64,000 bases of DNA from Mytilus edulis (Eukaryota > Mollusca > Bivalvia > Mytilida > Mytilidae). The stretch's first letter is position 1. The number at the start of each line of letters is the position of its first letter. The notes under the pieces are model-generated. The model was not told the origin of the DNA, ran no database searches, and worked only from the letters and a program-made list of their open reading frames with translations. Below are positions 37,525 through 50,311 of the stretch, piece by piece. A program made the position numbers and the translations under genes. The stretch lies in assembly GCF_963676685.1 (NCBI RefSeq), contig NC_092351.1, positions 42,708,733 to 42,772,732 on the forward strand, given 5' to 3'.

Positions 37525-38163
37525 AATAAAATTGAGAATGGAAATGGGGAATGTGTCAAAGAGACAACAACCCGACCAAATAAAAAACAACAGCAGAGGG
37601 TCACCAACAGGTCTTCAATGTAGCGAGAAATTCCCGCACCCGGAGGCGTCCTTCAGCTGGCCCCTAAACAAATATATACTAGTCCAGTGATAATCAACGC
37701 CATACTAATTTCCAAATTGTACACAAGAAACTAAAATTAAAATAATACAAGACTAACAAAGGCCAGAGGCTCCTGACTTGGGACAGGCGCAAAAATGTGG
37801 CGGGGTTAAAACATGTTTGTGAGATCTCAACCCTCCCCCATACCTCTAACCAATGTAGAAAAGTAAACGCATAACAATACGCACATTAAAATTCAGCTCA
37901 AGAGAAGTCCGAGTCTGATGTCAGAAGATGTAACCAAAGAAAATAAACAAAATGACAATAATACATAAATAACAACAGACTACTAGCAGTTAACTGACAT
38001 GCCAGCTCCAGACTTCAATTAAACTGACTGAAAGATTATGATTTCATCATATGAACATCAGGCACAATCCTTCCCGTTAGGGGTTTAGTATCATACCATC
38101 ATAACATATATGAGAAGAACATAACCTGTGTCATGCCAACAACTGTTTTGAGAATAAATGTGT
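37525..38163 (-). mobile_element. Retrotransposon 3' untranslated tail
   Basis: On the minus strand this follows the reverse-transcriptase remnant and ends TCTCAATTTTATTAAT. It includes the conserved words GGCCAGCTGAAGGACGCC, GGGAATTTCTCGCTACATT and CCTCTGGCCTTTGTTAGT. A second, 5'-truncated copy of the same tail lies at 54,750-55,068 in the opposite orientation. Confidence 0.65.
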
Positions 38164-38571
38164 TTAGTTCCGATGCAAAGACCTTATCAGTGACTCAATA
38201 TTAACGCCAAAATATGCAATATTTAATGACTTGACAACAGTATCGTAATTATATCCCTTCTTAATAAGTCTATTCAAAGGTTTTGTAAGTTTCTGAGGTG
38301 AATACTGACACCTTTGTGCTTTATAAAGAATATTTCCATAAAAAATTGGATGTGAAATACCTGAACGTATTAGAAGTCTGCATGTTGAGCTATATTTACG
38401 AATGATGTCTTTATACCGATGATAAAATTTAGTAAATGTTTTGACTAGTTTGTGATATCGAAAACCCTGGTGTAATAATTTTTCAGTAATACATAGATTT
38501 CTCTCGTTAAAATCTAAAACATTGTTACATACACGAGCGAATCGTACAAGTTGAGATATATAAACACCGTT
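38164..38571 (-). pseudogene. C-terminal fragment of a retrotransposon reverse-transcriptase ORF
   Basis: 135 codons open to a TAA at 38,164-38,166. The translation begins NGVYISQLVRFARVC and continues with CITEKLLHQGFRYHKL and FTKFYHRYKDIIRKYSS. I recognise this as the C-terminal tail that follows the polymerase domain in LINE-like proteins very common in bivalves. The catalytic core is absent: in-frame stops lie immediately upstream (TAA at 38,578-38,580), so the copy is 5' truncated and dead. Similarity is judged from memory. Confidence 0.6.
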
Positions 38572-38580
38572 ATTTATTTA

Positions 38581-39912
38581 TTTCAATTTTTCTTTGGTAT
38601 TGAGTGTCTATAGTTGTCAATTGACAAGATCTTTGAAAGGGCAGGCCAACTTACATAATAGTCGTACCCATGCAGGAAGTTCTAGTTGACTAATGGTTTA
38701 AAAGCAGCTCTTTTTAGGAAAGAATTGGCATTAGCTTTTGGTGTGCTCTGTTCATTAAATAAGGTCATCTGAGACAGCCTTGTTTCAATATGCAAATTTA
38801 GTATTTATACATTGGGAAATTACCTTTTGGTTACAAACTTCAAGTAGGTGTGCTCTATATAAATTCAGGATCAGCTATTGAAATCCTTCAACAAACTTTT
38901 CAGACCTTTAAGTGTCATACTCATAATTACTATTTGTTTATATTCTGAATTAAGATTTAGTAAGTAAATACTTTAAAAGACTTCAAATGATACACCTTTT
39001 ATCCACTTGCAAGTCCTTAAAAAGAAATGATTTTCTGAGCCTGTTGGTAAATACTTGATTTGGCTGTGCCTACTAATATAAGTAGCTAATTTATAACCAT
39101 ATAATGGTTTCAGATGGACATTTTTCTACATAAAAATGACCTTTTATTGAAAATTCAAGACAATAACACTTTTAATCATTCTAAACTTAACTGTAAAGAT
39201 CAAGTGTGTCTACTAATATAAGTAGCCATGTATTTATAAAAAAATTATAATGGTTTCAAATGGACGTACATTATCACATATTTCTACATAAATATGACCA
39301 TTTACGGAAAATTCAAGATAATAGCAACTTAATAATTTCAAAACTACTGTAAAGGTGGAGTGGTTTGTGTTTCAAATTACCTGATCTTATTTCATTTACA
39401 CTAAGACATTTAAAATAAAAGTCTAGAATTGCCTAAGTAATGCCTTGCATAATATTCCACTATTTTCCCTATATAACTCAGGAATCAAGGTTATTTAGGG
39501 GTGACTTTGGATAATATAATTTGGTGAAATGACATAATTTTGGCAGAGTTGTAATTTCGATCGATGCAGAATTTTTTTTTCGAACCTCAGACTTAATTGT
39601 GTCGGAATGTGTGATTATAAACGATGAAAGATAAAATAAAATGGATGCACTCGGTCACAGTGGGTGGAGAATTATTTTTATAAAGCTACTGAAGTAGATA
39701 TTTGATATTTAAATATACATGTAACTTAATAATTAACAAAACGACTATATCATTTTCTTTTCATATGAGAATAAAAGGAGACATGCTGCTGGGTGCAGTT
39801 GCAGTGTTATAGTTTCATTAGTGGTTATTTGTATTCTGGTTCACAATGCAGTGGGAGAACCCTGAGAGTGCTGAATTGTTAAACAACAAGTAAAATGGTT
39901 AAACTATTGAAA
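38581..39912. other. No gene recognised
   Basis: AT-rich. A roughly 45 bp motif, TACTAATATAAGTAGC followed by ATAATGGTTTCA, occurs twice (about 39,070-39,115 and 39,212-39,260), which suggests an old local duplication. Nothing else seen. Confidence 0.45.
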
Positions 39913-39919
39913 ATAATTA

Positions 39920-40205
39920 AGGCCCCGCCTTTAGGCGGGTCGCCCTATAGTGATCAGTCTGTCCGTCCGTCCGTAACACTTTAACTTTGTGTCCGCTCCA
40001 TATCTAGAGAACCAATATGATTTCATACTTTATACTTTACATGTTTATTAACCACCACCAGAGGGCGTGTCATGATGTATGAATGAGGCAAACTTAAAGA
40101 ATGGAAATCTTGTTGTAGTGTATGCACAGACCAATGGTTGTAAAGAAGGTACAGACAGACAAAGGTAACCCTTAATGCACCCTCCTAAGATGGTGGGGCA
40201 CAACA
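39920..40205. mobile_element. Dispersed repeat starting with a GC hairpin
   Basis: Begins with a hairpin CCCGCC-TTTA-GGCGGG (39,924-39,939), then GTCGCCCTATAGTGATCAG and a GTCCGTCC run, as in a common bivalve repeat. It appears to end near AAGATGGTGGGGCAC (about 40,186-40,202). Internal parts may be missing. Confidence 0.5.
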
Positions 40206-43180
40206 ATTTATTACTTGCATAGCCAAAACAGTCAGGCCTTTCACTTTATTGCAAAAAAAATTGTTTACTAGAAAATGGCTTACTTAAAATTCGACAATAT
40301 TTTAACCAGAATTCTCATTTGTACTACTAAGTTCATTAAACAACCGTCAAGGTCAAATCTCGTTCTAAAATTCACAAAATTCTCATTTATAATTCCAACA
40401 ATTATTCAACATCCAAGTAACACTAAAATCTAAGATTTACAAATAGCTAATTTCATGGAACAGTTGATATTTTACCCAGTAATATATTACTTCTGTTATG
40501 TATTGGTATTAAATATTATGTAACACAGATTTACACCTGTCTACCTATACTAAACACTTGACAGGTAAGAAACTCTTTGATCTTTTAAACCTGATATTAT
40601 AATTCTCATTATATCAAAGAAAAACAAAGACTATATTTTGATGGAATTATAAAATGAAATGACAGAAGATTGTCGGTTGTGTTTTAAAATCAAATCCAGT
40701 GATTCCAGTCTACAGCAATAATTATATGTCTTACATTACAATCATCTAGGGGAAATGATAGAAGATTGTCCAATGTATTTCTGTATCAAATCCAGTCATA
40801 TTGTTTGATTCAAGCGGATCAAAAGGTAATAGTTAGGTGTCTGAAAACTATCAAGGGAAATTCTGTGAGATGGTTCCTTTTTCAATTGAAAAGAAATAAT
40901 CCAATTATATTTTTCATCTGATATTGGTCTGTTATAGATTTTGTATGTTTCTTTTTGGGGTTTCAACCATGTTAGAGATTTCAAAGCATGAAAATGCAGC
41001 TTTTGAACAGCTGTTAGTTTGTTGTGGAACATATTAGACTCATGGGGGGGGGGGGGGGGGGGGGTAACATAGTATCATAAGTGCTGTTAATTCTATCCTT
41101 TACTCTGAAGTTCTTTTTCAACTCTGCTTTCTTCTAATTCTCCATCCATCATTTTTATTATGTTCTTAAAAGAGCCTGCCTTCTTTATAATGCTAATAAA
41201 ACAAAACAGGTGAAATTTACCAAACCATTTTTGTCATAAAAATTAAAAAAAAACCAATTTCATGAAGTATTTATGACAATTGCTTCATAAACCTTGACTT
41301 TTATCTCTTTATAATAGCTCAATTTAACACTTTGTTGGAAAAGCATTGTGGGAAAGTGAACATCCAACTTAATCAAGATATAATTTACATATAACAAATA
41401 ATCCGATTTATAATGCCCCCCTTTTTTTGTCAAACAAAAGATTACGTAACACCATTTTACACCTGTTTACCTTTGACGAGTATTGATCACCTGAACAGGT
41501 ACAAAACCCTTTGATCTACAGGAAACAGCATGTAAATTACATATAGGTACTGATAGAAATGTACATTTTATTTGACATTGCAACATTAAAGTACCTGTTA
41601 AATTACTTAACAGGTACAATTTTAATCATTTACTTCTATTTTAATGCTTTTCTCATTCAATGGTGTTAAAGTATATCTATTTTAGACAGTGGTTGTTTTG
41701 TGTTGCCTAGAGTCAACACCCATAATGGATAATACAAAAACGAACTGAAAAATAAACATTGTCTAATGGTTTTGCAGGACAATGCCAATAAAGGAAAATA
41801 GTATGCAATAAAACCACCTTTAAAATTCCATGAGTAATTAATAGATAGCTGCATGGATCCTAAATTATGTAATGGAATGGAAATCCACTTTTGTTCTTTT
41901 CCCCTGGTATAAAGTGAGACTTTAAGTGACTCATTTTAAGTAAAAACCCTCTAAGCTTTAAAAAAGTGTTTTTTTTCTCTAGATCTACCAAAAAATGGTC
42001 AGAAACCAGACACTTTTTCTTTTTTATGAAGAGAAAAAAAATATGGATATGCTTGTATCGCAGCTTTCGTCTTGCCGTAGACAATGGAAGTAGTAGATCT
42101 TTTTGGTGGTACGTACTAGTACTATAACTTTAGTATGAACATGAAAGTATTAAATTGACAATACAATACCTATAAAGAAGGCATTCATATACACCAAGGT
42201 CACTTTCATAAGGTGACATAAACCTTCTCTGCCAAAATACCCCACTTGTAGAAGGTCTGCATAAGTTACTACATAACAATTCTAATACTAACTTTACTAA
42301 GGGTGCTGAAAGTTTAACGGGCTTAATTCCAAAAGGTTACATAAACATATAACCAAGGACAAAGCCTTGATTTTCTGATAGTAAGTTCTTATCATAACAA
42401 GAATGTTAATCCTCATTCTAATCCGGGATTACTTCCAAAGTGACCACCATAAATCTTATTACATTATTAAACCTTTCAGTGGTTTTAAATATGTGTGATA
42501 TAAATCTTATATTAAACCATTAATAAACTCTAAAGGCCACTTGGAAGGAAAAGGCATTACGATAGGTATTGACAAAGGTTAAGTGGCTATCTACAACCCT
42601 CAGTAGAATAGAAACAGTATATTCAAACCTTGGTGCCTTGAAAATGTGTTAAGGCCAAGAACAATAAAAGCTTAGTCTTCATAAATCAGAGTTCAGAACC
42701 CCTAATCTGGCCTTGTCTTATATCCTATACACATTCCCATATAAGTCTGTAGGCGAGTATAAGTAAAATAATCATGACATTAGGATAGGTCAGATTAAAC
42801 AAAGATTAAAGAATTCGAAAAATAACATTTACTTTTTAATAATGTTTGAACCAATTTAGTTTTATAAAATTATTATTCTAGCAAAGGCATTAAAGATGTA
42901 TTAAAACTTCTTCCGATACTTAGATTTCATTTGAATTTTTATGAGCTATTTCTGATTGACAACTGTCATGTGTTTTTTGTTGTGTTATGAGATTATCTTT
43001 GCGTTCAGTACCAACATAACAACGAAGTTAACTGCACTTAATGTTCATTAGGTCTATCGTAATTTAGTCAACATTTTGTTTGTTCCATGTGTCGACCATC
43101 AGTCTGTCCAATAAGATTTTTTCTGCTATTACTTTGTGGTGTATTTTCAGATCTGTTTACAGAATAGTGGCTCCCCGTTC
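40206..43180. other. No gene recognised; G-run at 41,043-41,064
   Basis: AT-rich. Contains an uninterrupted run of about 20 G after ACTCATGG (about 41,044-41,064). The longest frames (40,796-41,032 and 41,860-42,084, minus) have no recognisable similarity or splice context. Confidence 0.45.
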
Positions 43181-43189
43181 AAAATGCTA

Positions 43190-43356
43190 CACTGGTTGAC
43201 CATCATGTTATCATCGCTGACCATTGATTACCATGGTCAAACAATGGTTGATCATGATCAAACTGATGATTGCTGACCATTCATATATCTTTCCATGGTT
43301 GGATGTACTTTACACCATGGTCAACTATGGTCACCATGGATTTTCATCCTTTGAGA
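43190..43356. repeat. Degenerate leader of the CCATGGTCAACC satellite
   Basis: Irregular copies of CCATGGTCAA, TGGTTGACCAT, ATGGTTGATCATG and GACCATTGATTACC precede the regular array. This looks like a diverged edge of the minisatellite. Confidence 0.6.
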
Positions 43357-44471
43357 CCATGGTCAACCATCTATACTACACCATGGTCAACTATCTATAC
43401 TACACCATGGTCAACTATCTATACTACACCATGGTCAACCATCTATACTACACCATGGTCAACCATCTATACTACACCATGGTCAACCATCTATACTACA
43501 CCATGGTCAACCATCTATTCTATACTACACCATGGTCAACTATCTATACTACACCATGGTCAACCATCTATACTACACCATGGTCAACCATCTATACTAC
43601 ACCATGGTCAACTATCTATACTACACCATGGTCAATCATCTATACTACACCATGGTCAACCATCTATACTACACCATGGTCAACTATCTATACTACACCA
43701 TGGTCAACCATCTATACTACACCATGGTCAACCATCTATACTACACCATGGTCAATCATCTATACTACACCATGGTCAACCATCTATACTACACCATGGT
43801 CAACTATCTATACTACACCATGGTCAACCATCTATACTACACCATGGTCAACCATCTATACTACACCATAGTCAATCATCTATACTACACCATGGTCAAC
43901 CATCTATACTACACCATGGTCAACCATCTATACTACACCATGGTCAACTATCTATACTACACCATGGTCAACCATCTATACTACACCATGGTCAATCATC
44001 TATACTACACCATGGTCAACCATCTATACTACACCATGGTCAACTATCTATACTACACCATGGTCAACCATCTATACTACACCATGGTCAACCATCTATA
44101 CTACACCATGGTCAACCATCTATACTACACCATGGTCAACCATCTATACTACACCATGGTCAACTATCTATACTACACCATGGTCAACCATCTATACTAC
44201 ACCATGGTCAATCATCTATACTACACCATGGTCAACCATCTATACTACACCATGGTCAACTATCTATACTACACCATGGTCAACCATCTATACTACACCA
44301 TGGTCAACCATCTATACTACACCATGGTCAACCATCTATACTACACCATGGTCAACCATCTATACTACACCATGGTCAACCATCTATACTACACCATGGT
44401 CAACCATCTATACTACACCATGGTCAACTATCTATACTACACCATGGTCAATCATCTATACTACACCATGG
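43357..44471. repeat. 24 bp minisatellite, 47 copies (CCATGGTCAACC type)
   Basis: The unit is CCATGGTCAACCATCTATAC followed by TACA. There are 7 copies from 43,357, then a 5 bp insertion (CTATT, within 43,513-43,529), then 40 copies at exact 24 bp spacing to 44,466. The main variable site gives TCAACC, TCAACT or TCAATC. Their order often follows a five-unit (120 bp) pattern. Because 24 is divisible by three and the unit has no forward stop, all three plus frames are open through long stretches, while all three minus frames have a stop in every unit. This is arithmetic, not evidence of a gene. Confidence 0.97.
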
Positions 44472-44529
44472 TTGGTCATGGTTAAACCATGGTTGGAAAA
44501 TGCACATCAACATATACATTTAAAAAAAT

Positions 44530-45185
44530 GTAATATTTGCCACTGGATGTTAAACACCAATCAATGCAACCTTCAAACCAATATAACAGGTGGTTGTAAT
44601 AGGGTCTTTTTACATTCATTCAAAGCTATACAACTCAAAGCTTTTCTTTATTTCCTTTTGAAACCGATCATGTTCAGTATTTACTTTAAGTTCAAATTAT
44701 TGGGTCACCTCAACTGTTGAAAAGGTCTGTCCAATATGTAAGGACAATTCCATTCATACAATTATGTCAACATTTGCATACAGCTTATATAAGATCAAAG
44801 GACGGGAAAGGTATCCTTAACTCAACTATTTATCTTAGCTTTTCATTTTTATAATTTATTGTTCAATGCAAACAACTTGTTGTATTAAATCAAATAAACA
44901 CACAACTATGAACTGAAAGTTCTAACTTTGTCTTGGCTTTTCTTGTGTCTATTAAAGAGTGAGTATAATTTTTTAACGTTTTAATTTCAAATTTAATATT
45001 ATTTTTTTGCAATAAAACTATAAATGCACTTTTCTGCAACAAAAATGAGACTTTCTTTAACACATAGAGAGTTCAGCACATTTCAAATACTAGTATTAAT
45101 ATACAAGAATGTGCAATTATTACGACCACTATTTTTGCAGATATAATAAATGCTTATAAATTTCCCCTGTCTATGTGCAATAGTT
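44530..45185. other. No gene recognised
   Basis: AT-rich sequence between two CCATGG-type repeat loci. Nothing supported. Confidence 0.45.
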
Positions 45186-45189
45186 TTCA

Positions 45190-45375
45190 ACCATGGTCTT
45201 ATGGAGATTGTTGACCATGGTGATCGAGTGTATAAGGTTTATTACTATGGTCACAAAAGTGGAAAATCATACTTGACCATGGTAACCATTGATGACCATG
45301 GTCAATTAAACCATGGTTGAATGTGCTTTACACCATGGTCAAGTATGGTTTTAGGTAACCATGGTTGCATCTTGA
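45190..45375. repeat. Dispersed CCATGGTCAA words
   Basis: At least seven copies of CCATGG with GGTCA or GGTTG neighbours, irregularly spaced (for example TTGACCATGGTGATCG, TTGACCATGGTAACC, ACACCATGGTCAAGTATGG). It is the same core vocabulary as the 43.4 and 59.2 kb arrays without a regular period. Confidence 0.7.
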
Positions 45376-46084
45376 CAGGAATAATTTGTTATATATATTG
45401 CTTTTGTTGATTCAGGCATATAGGGTATACAAATATTTCTATACAACTAATGTTTTGATTAAAAATTTTGATTCTCAGTTGAAACTAATTTCAGTTTTCA
45501 TATATGAAGTTTAAGCTTTAAAAATATAATCTTACTGAAGTAGTTCTTTTGGAAAAACAAATATAAATGGTATTTTAACTGAACTTTTAGAAGCCGTTTG
45601 GAAAACATGACACTTGATCGGTCAGTGAGTCTCCTATCAAATAGTAATTACTTCACCACTCTCAGTAAATGACCCTTTCTCATCATAGATCACATATCAA
45701 TGTTTGACCACACAAATTACATGGTCAATTGATATAAAAGATTTACAAATCGTCTCAGTGGCTACTGTCTAAATGACCACTAGCAATTACATTGCTGGAC
45801 TTTTTATTGACTTTCTATCACTTGAACATTGGAATACAATTGTATATGATAGGTCTTGTAACTAAAGAAATTGGTTTCCCACAGTTTTTATTATGTTCCA
45901 TTCTAGATGGTATGTCAATCTTATATTTACTCTATTCTACAGAATCTAGCTTTATTGCAATTTAATCTGTATTATATGTCTACAGACCTCAAGGTCATTT
46001 TGGAAGTATTGATGCTTTTATAACAAGTAAAATTTCTCTTATATGGTATTGTTTGACACAGGGTGATGCTCTGAAGATACCTAT

Positions 46085-46280
46085 AGGGGTTATTTTCGCG
46101 GGGTGTCAAATTTCGCGGATAGAACAAAATAGACAAATTAAATTCCGCCAAATTAAAAGTGAACATGCAAAGGTATTGATAAAAGTTTGGAATCTGCCAA
46201 AATAATAACCGACAAAATATTTCGTATAACTTATTCAATGAAAATCGTGAAATTTTACACCCACTATATATACGGTATTT
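46085..46280 (-). repeat. Dispersed repeat with TTTCGCGG words
   Basis: Contains TTATTTTCGCGGGG, AAATTTCGCGGATAG, ATTCCGCCAAATTAA and CGTGAAATTTTACACCC. I recognise it as a diverged copy of a common bivalve dispersed repeat. The 162-codon frame across it is accidental. Confidence 0.4.
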
Positions 46281-48010
46281 TATTATAAAAAGATAAATAC
46301 AGGGTAAGTACAATACCAAAGCCTTAGTTTTCATTAAAAAAAAATTAAATAATGCATATAGCTCTTCTAAAAACATAATTAACTGTTGCTTTTGACTGAA
46401 GGCTCTACAGTACAGAATGAGATTTAAAATATCAAGAATAATTTCATCTGTCATTCCCAAGAATTGATCTGGATATCAGTATGTTTGTTAAGTATTTATT
46501 GAGTATCAATGACTTTGTTATTCCCAAATCATTTATCAGTATAAGCATTGTACTTCAGAACTGTTTATATGACAGGGTAATTGCCAAATTATTGATAGGT
46601 CTAGCCAGAAGAATGTTCTGACCACTGTTTATCTATTTATTTTTAATAATTAATGTTAATTTACTAATTATTAGTTAATCTGTTAATAACTGACAAACTG
46701 TAGACACAGCATGTATTAAACTTGGCAGAATAATAGCTAGGTGCCTTTTAGTTTAACCAGAACAGGCTCAAATATTTAGCTGACACCATAAAAAGACATT
46801 GGCTAATCTGCATAAGAAGAAATTGCCATTTGAATTTGTGAACATGTCTTATTAGTCTTTGGTCACTGTGAAGACCTCCAATAAGTGTCAATTTTTTTCT
46901 TTTTTTTTGGCACTTCAATTTTCAATAAAGAATTTTACGTTTTTTCATTTGGTGTAGGTTGATAATTGTCTACTAGTAATTATACCTGTGTGACATCTCC
47001 TTATTGAAATGAAAATACTGATATATCATTATTAGGAAGCCTTGAAAAGTTTTATTGAAATTCAAGAAATATTGGTTTCCTTAGTGACAGAATGAAGAGG
47101 GTTAATTAAAGGCTTTGAAAAGCTACTGTCATTTGATATTCTAATTAAAGAAAACATGAATCTCTATGTTTGATAAACCTGCTTTCTGACAAGAGCCATT
47201 CTGAGGTTCTAAGAGAGTGGACTATCTTATTGACACACACAATACTGAGGCTCTGAATAAAGAGTCTCAGTACATTAAGCTTTTCAAAGGGCACAATTCT
47301 AAGGCTCTTTCAGTTAAAAGACAATGAACTGCTTTTACAATCGCAACTCTTTAGCTCTTCAAGGGCCACATTATTACATGTAGTTCACATTTGAGCAGTA
47401 ATTTCTGAAGAACAATAGTGAATGAACTAAAGCAACCATGAGGTTTTGACAGTCACAATAGTGGAAGAATAGGAAGTCGGCAACATAAACTGAAATTGTT
47501 TTATAAGGTAACTAACTGGCAGTGACAGCTATGTAAACATTAAATCAATAATAATTCTAAAAGATGTTAACTGCAAGCAAGCATTTCAATAAAGTTTACA
47601 CAATAGGAAGAAAAACTCTGAAACCTCAACTCAATCAATGAAATTCATTAGAAAAACAGCCTACTTTGGTCTAAAGCAAGCAAATTAACAGGTCTTCAAT
47701 CATAAGGAATATTATGATATCAATTTAATTATAATCAGTCAAATGTTCTACTTAAAAGTTGGTGTCTTAAGGAAAACTGACTGTACCCACTTTGAAAAAA
47801 ATTCTAATTAAAGTCAAGAAATAAGTTTGATTTTTTTCATTATACCATCTTCTGTGCATGTTATTCTTATCATTTGTAATCTTCTTCACATATTTTTTTA
47901 TGGTGTTTGTTCTGAAAGCTTGTGAGATTTTTACAAATCGACATGTTAGTCCGTACTCAAGTGTACAGAATAGCACTACCATTTGTAGTGTATCCATATA
48001 AAAGTGAGAA
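46281..48010. other. No gene recognised
   Basis: AT-rich. A loose series of CTAAGGCTCT/CTGAGGCTCT words between 47,195 and 47,370 might be an old tandem repeat of about 65-70 bp. Nothing else is supported. Confidence 0.4.
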
Positions 48011-48016
48011 GATGTG

Positions 48017-48226
48017 TTACAGTGGATTCATTATTACTCGTTGGATAACAATGTTCATGCATTTCCTGGATACACGTGAACCATGAAATTAAATGTTCAA
48101 CGAATAAGAAGTTTATTAACGGCTGGCATGCTGACCTCGTCAAAACCATGAAATCAAAGATCCACGAAGACACAAGTTTTCCTTAATCCACGAAAATTGT
48201 TACCCACGAAAACAAATGAATCCACA
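48017..48226. mobile_element. Palindrome-like dispersed repeat (GTGGATTCATT type)
   Basis: Starts GTGGATTCATTATTACTCGTTGG and ends ACAAATGAATCCAC, so its ends are inverted copies of GTGGATTCATT. It also holds AAATGTTCAACGAATAAG, CCACGAAAATTG and CCACGAAAAC. The same family occurs in the opposite orientation at about 61,058-61,245. Confidence 0.55.
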
Positions 48227-48345
48227 GTCATTCAGATTGCCAATAAGACAACTATTAAAGGTGCCACCTGACACCAAATGATGTAAAAGTTAACCACTAG
48301 GGTCACTATTATAACTAAGGGCCTTCAACAATGAGCAAAATCCAT
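48227..48345 (-). mobile_element. Retroelement-tail fragment
   Basis: ATTGCCAATAAGACAACTAT, then GGCCTTCAACAATGAGCAAA and ATCCATACCA, in the minus orientation of the tail family at 35.0 kb. Confidence 0.5.
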
Positions 48346-49300
48346 ACCACAAAGAAAAATTATTAAAGATATCCTTAATTCATCCGGGGTTTCAGGTTTT
48401 TTCATGGGCTGTCTGCTACAAATATATTCCCTGTTAACAATGACTCAATTCAGGTATCTAAAGTACCGGTAGTGTGGATCCAGGGTAAAACAAACCGTGT
48501 TCTGCCTAGCTCTTAGTAAAAGGCCTGCCAATTAAATTTGCAAAAAATAATTATTTCAGTCAGTGAGTCTAATGGCTTTAGATTGTTTTTTACTGTTATA
48601 TCTCATCATAGATTTTGGTCACAGTTTCTTTGTCAGAATCAATTGAGATTTTATGCAATCTTCCTAATAATGACATAATTTCTCAATTCATTAAGTGGAA
48701 CTGAAGGATTGAGGAATGGTTTTATACAAAATAAAGTCAATGTAAATTCAGACAGAATGAGATTTATTGCATCTAAACACTAAGGGTTTGTGACATTTAA
48801 AATCATTGTACATGTTTTTACTGGATTACAGATGTTTTTATCTAATTTATTTTCAAAAATCAATAAGAAAATTGAATGAAATTCAACTGAAAAGTAAAAG
48901 TAACTAGTTCATATTGACTGTTCATTAATCAAACAAGGTTATGTGGTACTCTAATTAATATAGTACAAAATAGTAGAGTTCTTAAGAAAACTTTTCGGAA
49001 GCCAGGATATAAACAAATGTAAAACATAATTGACCTTGATTTTATTCATTTTGAGTTTACAAAATATATATATGTACATGTAGATAAAAATATATAAAAA
49101 AATAACATTTGCTAGTTATTTCTGATGACAACAAAAAATGCTGTTCTTATTAGACAGTAAATTCTTTATTTTTGTGTACTGAAATTTTTTATATAATTAA
49201 ACATAATGGCAGGACAAAGATGCACTTTTAATTTTTTGTATCTTTTGAAATGCTGTATTGATATCAAAATTTAACAGCAAATTCGAAATTGACTAGTATG
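48346..49300. other. No gene recognised
   Basis: AT-rich, nothing supported. Confidence 0.45.
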
Positions 49301-49301
49301 C

Positions 49302-49352
49302 ATGTTGTGTGTTGCGTGTTGCATGTTGCATGTTGCGTGTTGCATGATGTTC
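49302..49352. repeat. 7 bp microsatellite (TGTTGCA)
   Basis: About seven copies of TGTTGCA/TGTTGCG. The reverse-complement array is at 55,223-55,315. Confidence 0.85.
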
Positions 49353-50311
49353 CATTATTTCTTTTACAGTTTTTGTAAAATTGGATGAATTTTTGGATAT
49401 ACAAATACTTTTTGTAATTTTTTTTATCAGTCATCGTATGTTCACCCTTATATATATGACATACATCATGGAGTCTGCACTTTTATCAATATCTGTCTTT
49501 TAATTAAAGTTTAAAATACTGTCATTGAGCTTAAGTTTGTATTCCTTTCGCTTTTCTTCTTTTTAAAATAAACCATTTCACATGGGCATTCCTTAATTTT
49601 AATTGTTTTTAATTGTTGTATGACCCCATACAACAATTGATCATTTCACCTTTAGCTTGATAAGTTGTTTATTTATGTTAGCCGAATATAAAAATCTCTA
49701 TGTTGAGAGAAAATCTCTGTCATTGAAAATAATTAACAGGTCATAAAATTCTATCAAATTATCCCATATCATCTAATTAATACTATAGATCAGTCTCCAG
49801 AATCCAAGTTTTGATGACTTTTGTTGATAGATTAATTATAAATTTCAAATGAATTGAAGTATACTATGTCAACAGATAGTTTCATGTATGGTCCATTTTA
49901 TGTTACCAAGCATAATATAGTGTAGAATAAATTTGACTCATACACATTTAGTTATAATATAAACCTAAAAATTGAACCTCGTGTACATTTAACAAATGAA
50001 TATTTAAAATGTTTAGCCTTTATTTTTTAGATTCTGTTACTTCACACAAAAAAAGTTAAATTTACAGACACTGGTAAAAAAAATGCAAAAATTGGGCAAC
50101 TTGTATTAAAACAATTTTATATGATCTTGGAATGAATTATTATTGGGACAACCAATGGGTACTTTGTTTGGATAGTTCCTTTTTACTATCAACCAAACAA
50201 CGGATATATGATCAAGTTAAACACGAGTTGCATTTCACGCTTGAAACATCACCAAAGGGTAGAATATATAAGTATATTGTTTCAAATGTAGAATTACAAT
50301 TTTATTTAAAA
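49353..50311. other. No gene recognised
   Basis: AT-rich sequence left of the duplicated 2 kb element, nothing supported. Confidence 0.4.

Noticed and set aside
38820-38850. Possible upstream YIPF5 exon end (..NQK followed by GTAATT on the minus strand)
   Set aside because: Only two residues would fit the expected end of that exon and the preceding sequence does not encode the conserved Leu-Gly-Ile-Asn segment.
43224-44523. Long open frames of up to 417 codons across the 24 bp array, as a repeat protein
   Set aside because: All three plus frames are open for the same arithmetic reason, the ends run into non-coding sequence, and there is no promoter, splice or domain evidence.
45972-46460. 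162-codon minus-strand frame
   Set aside because: It crosses a dispersed repeat with TTTCGCGG words and shows no coding bias or known motif.
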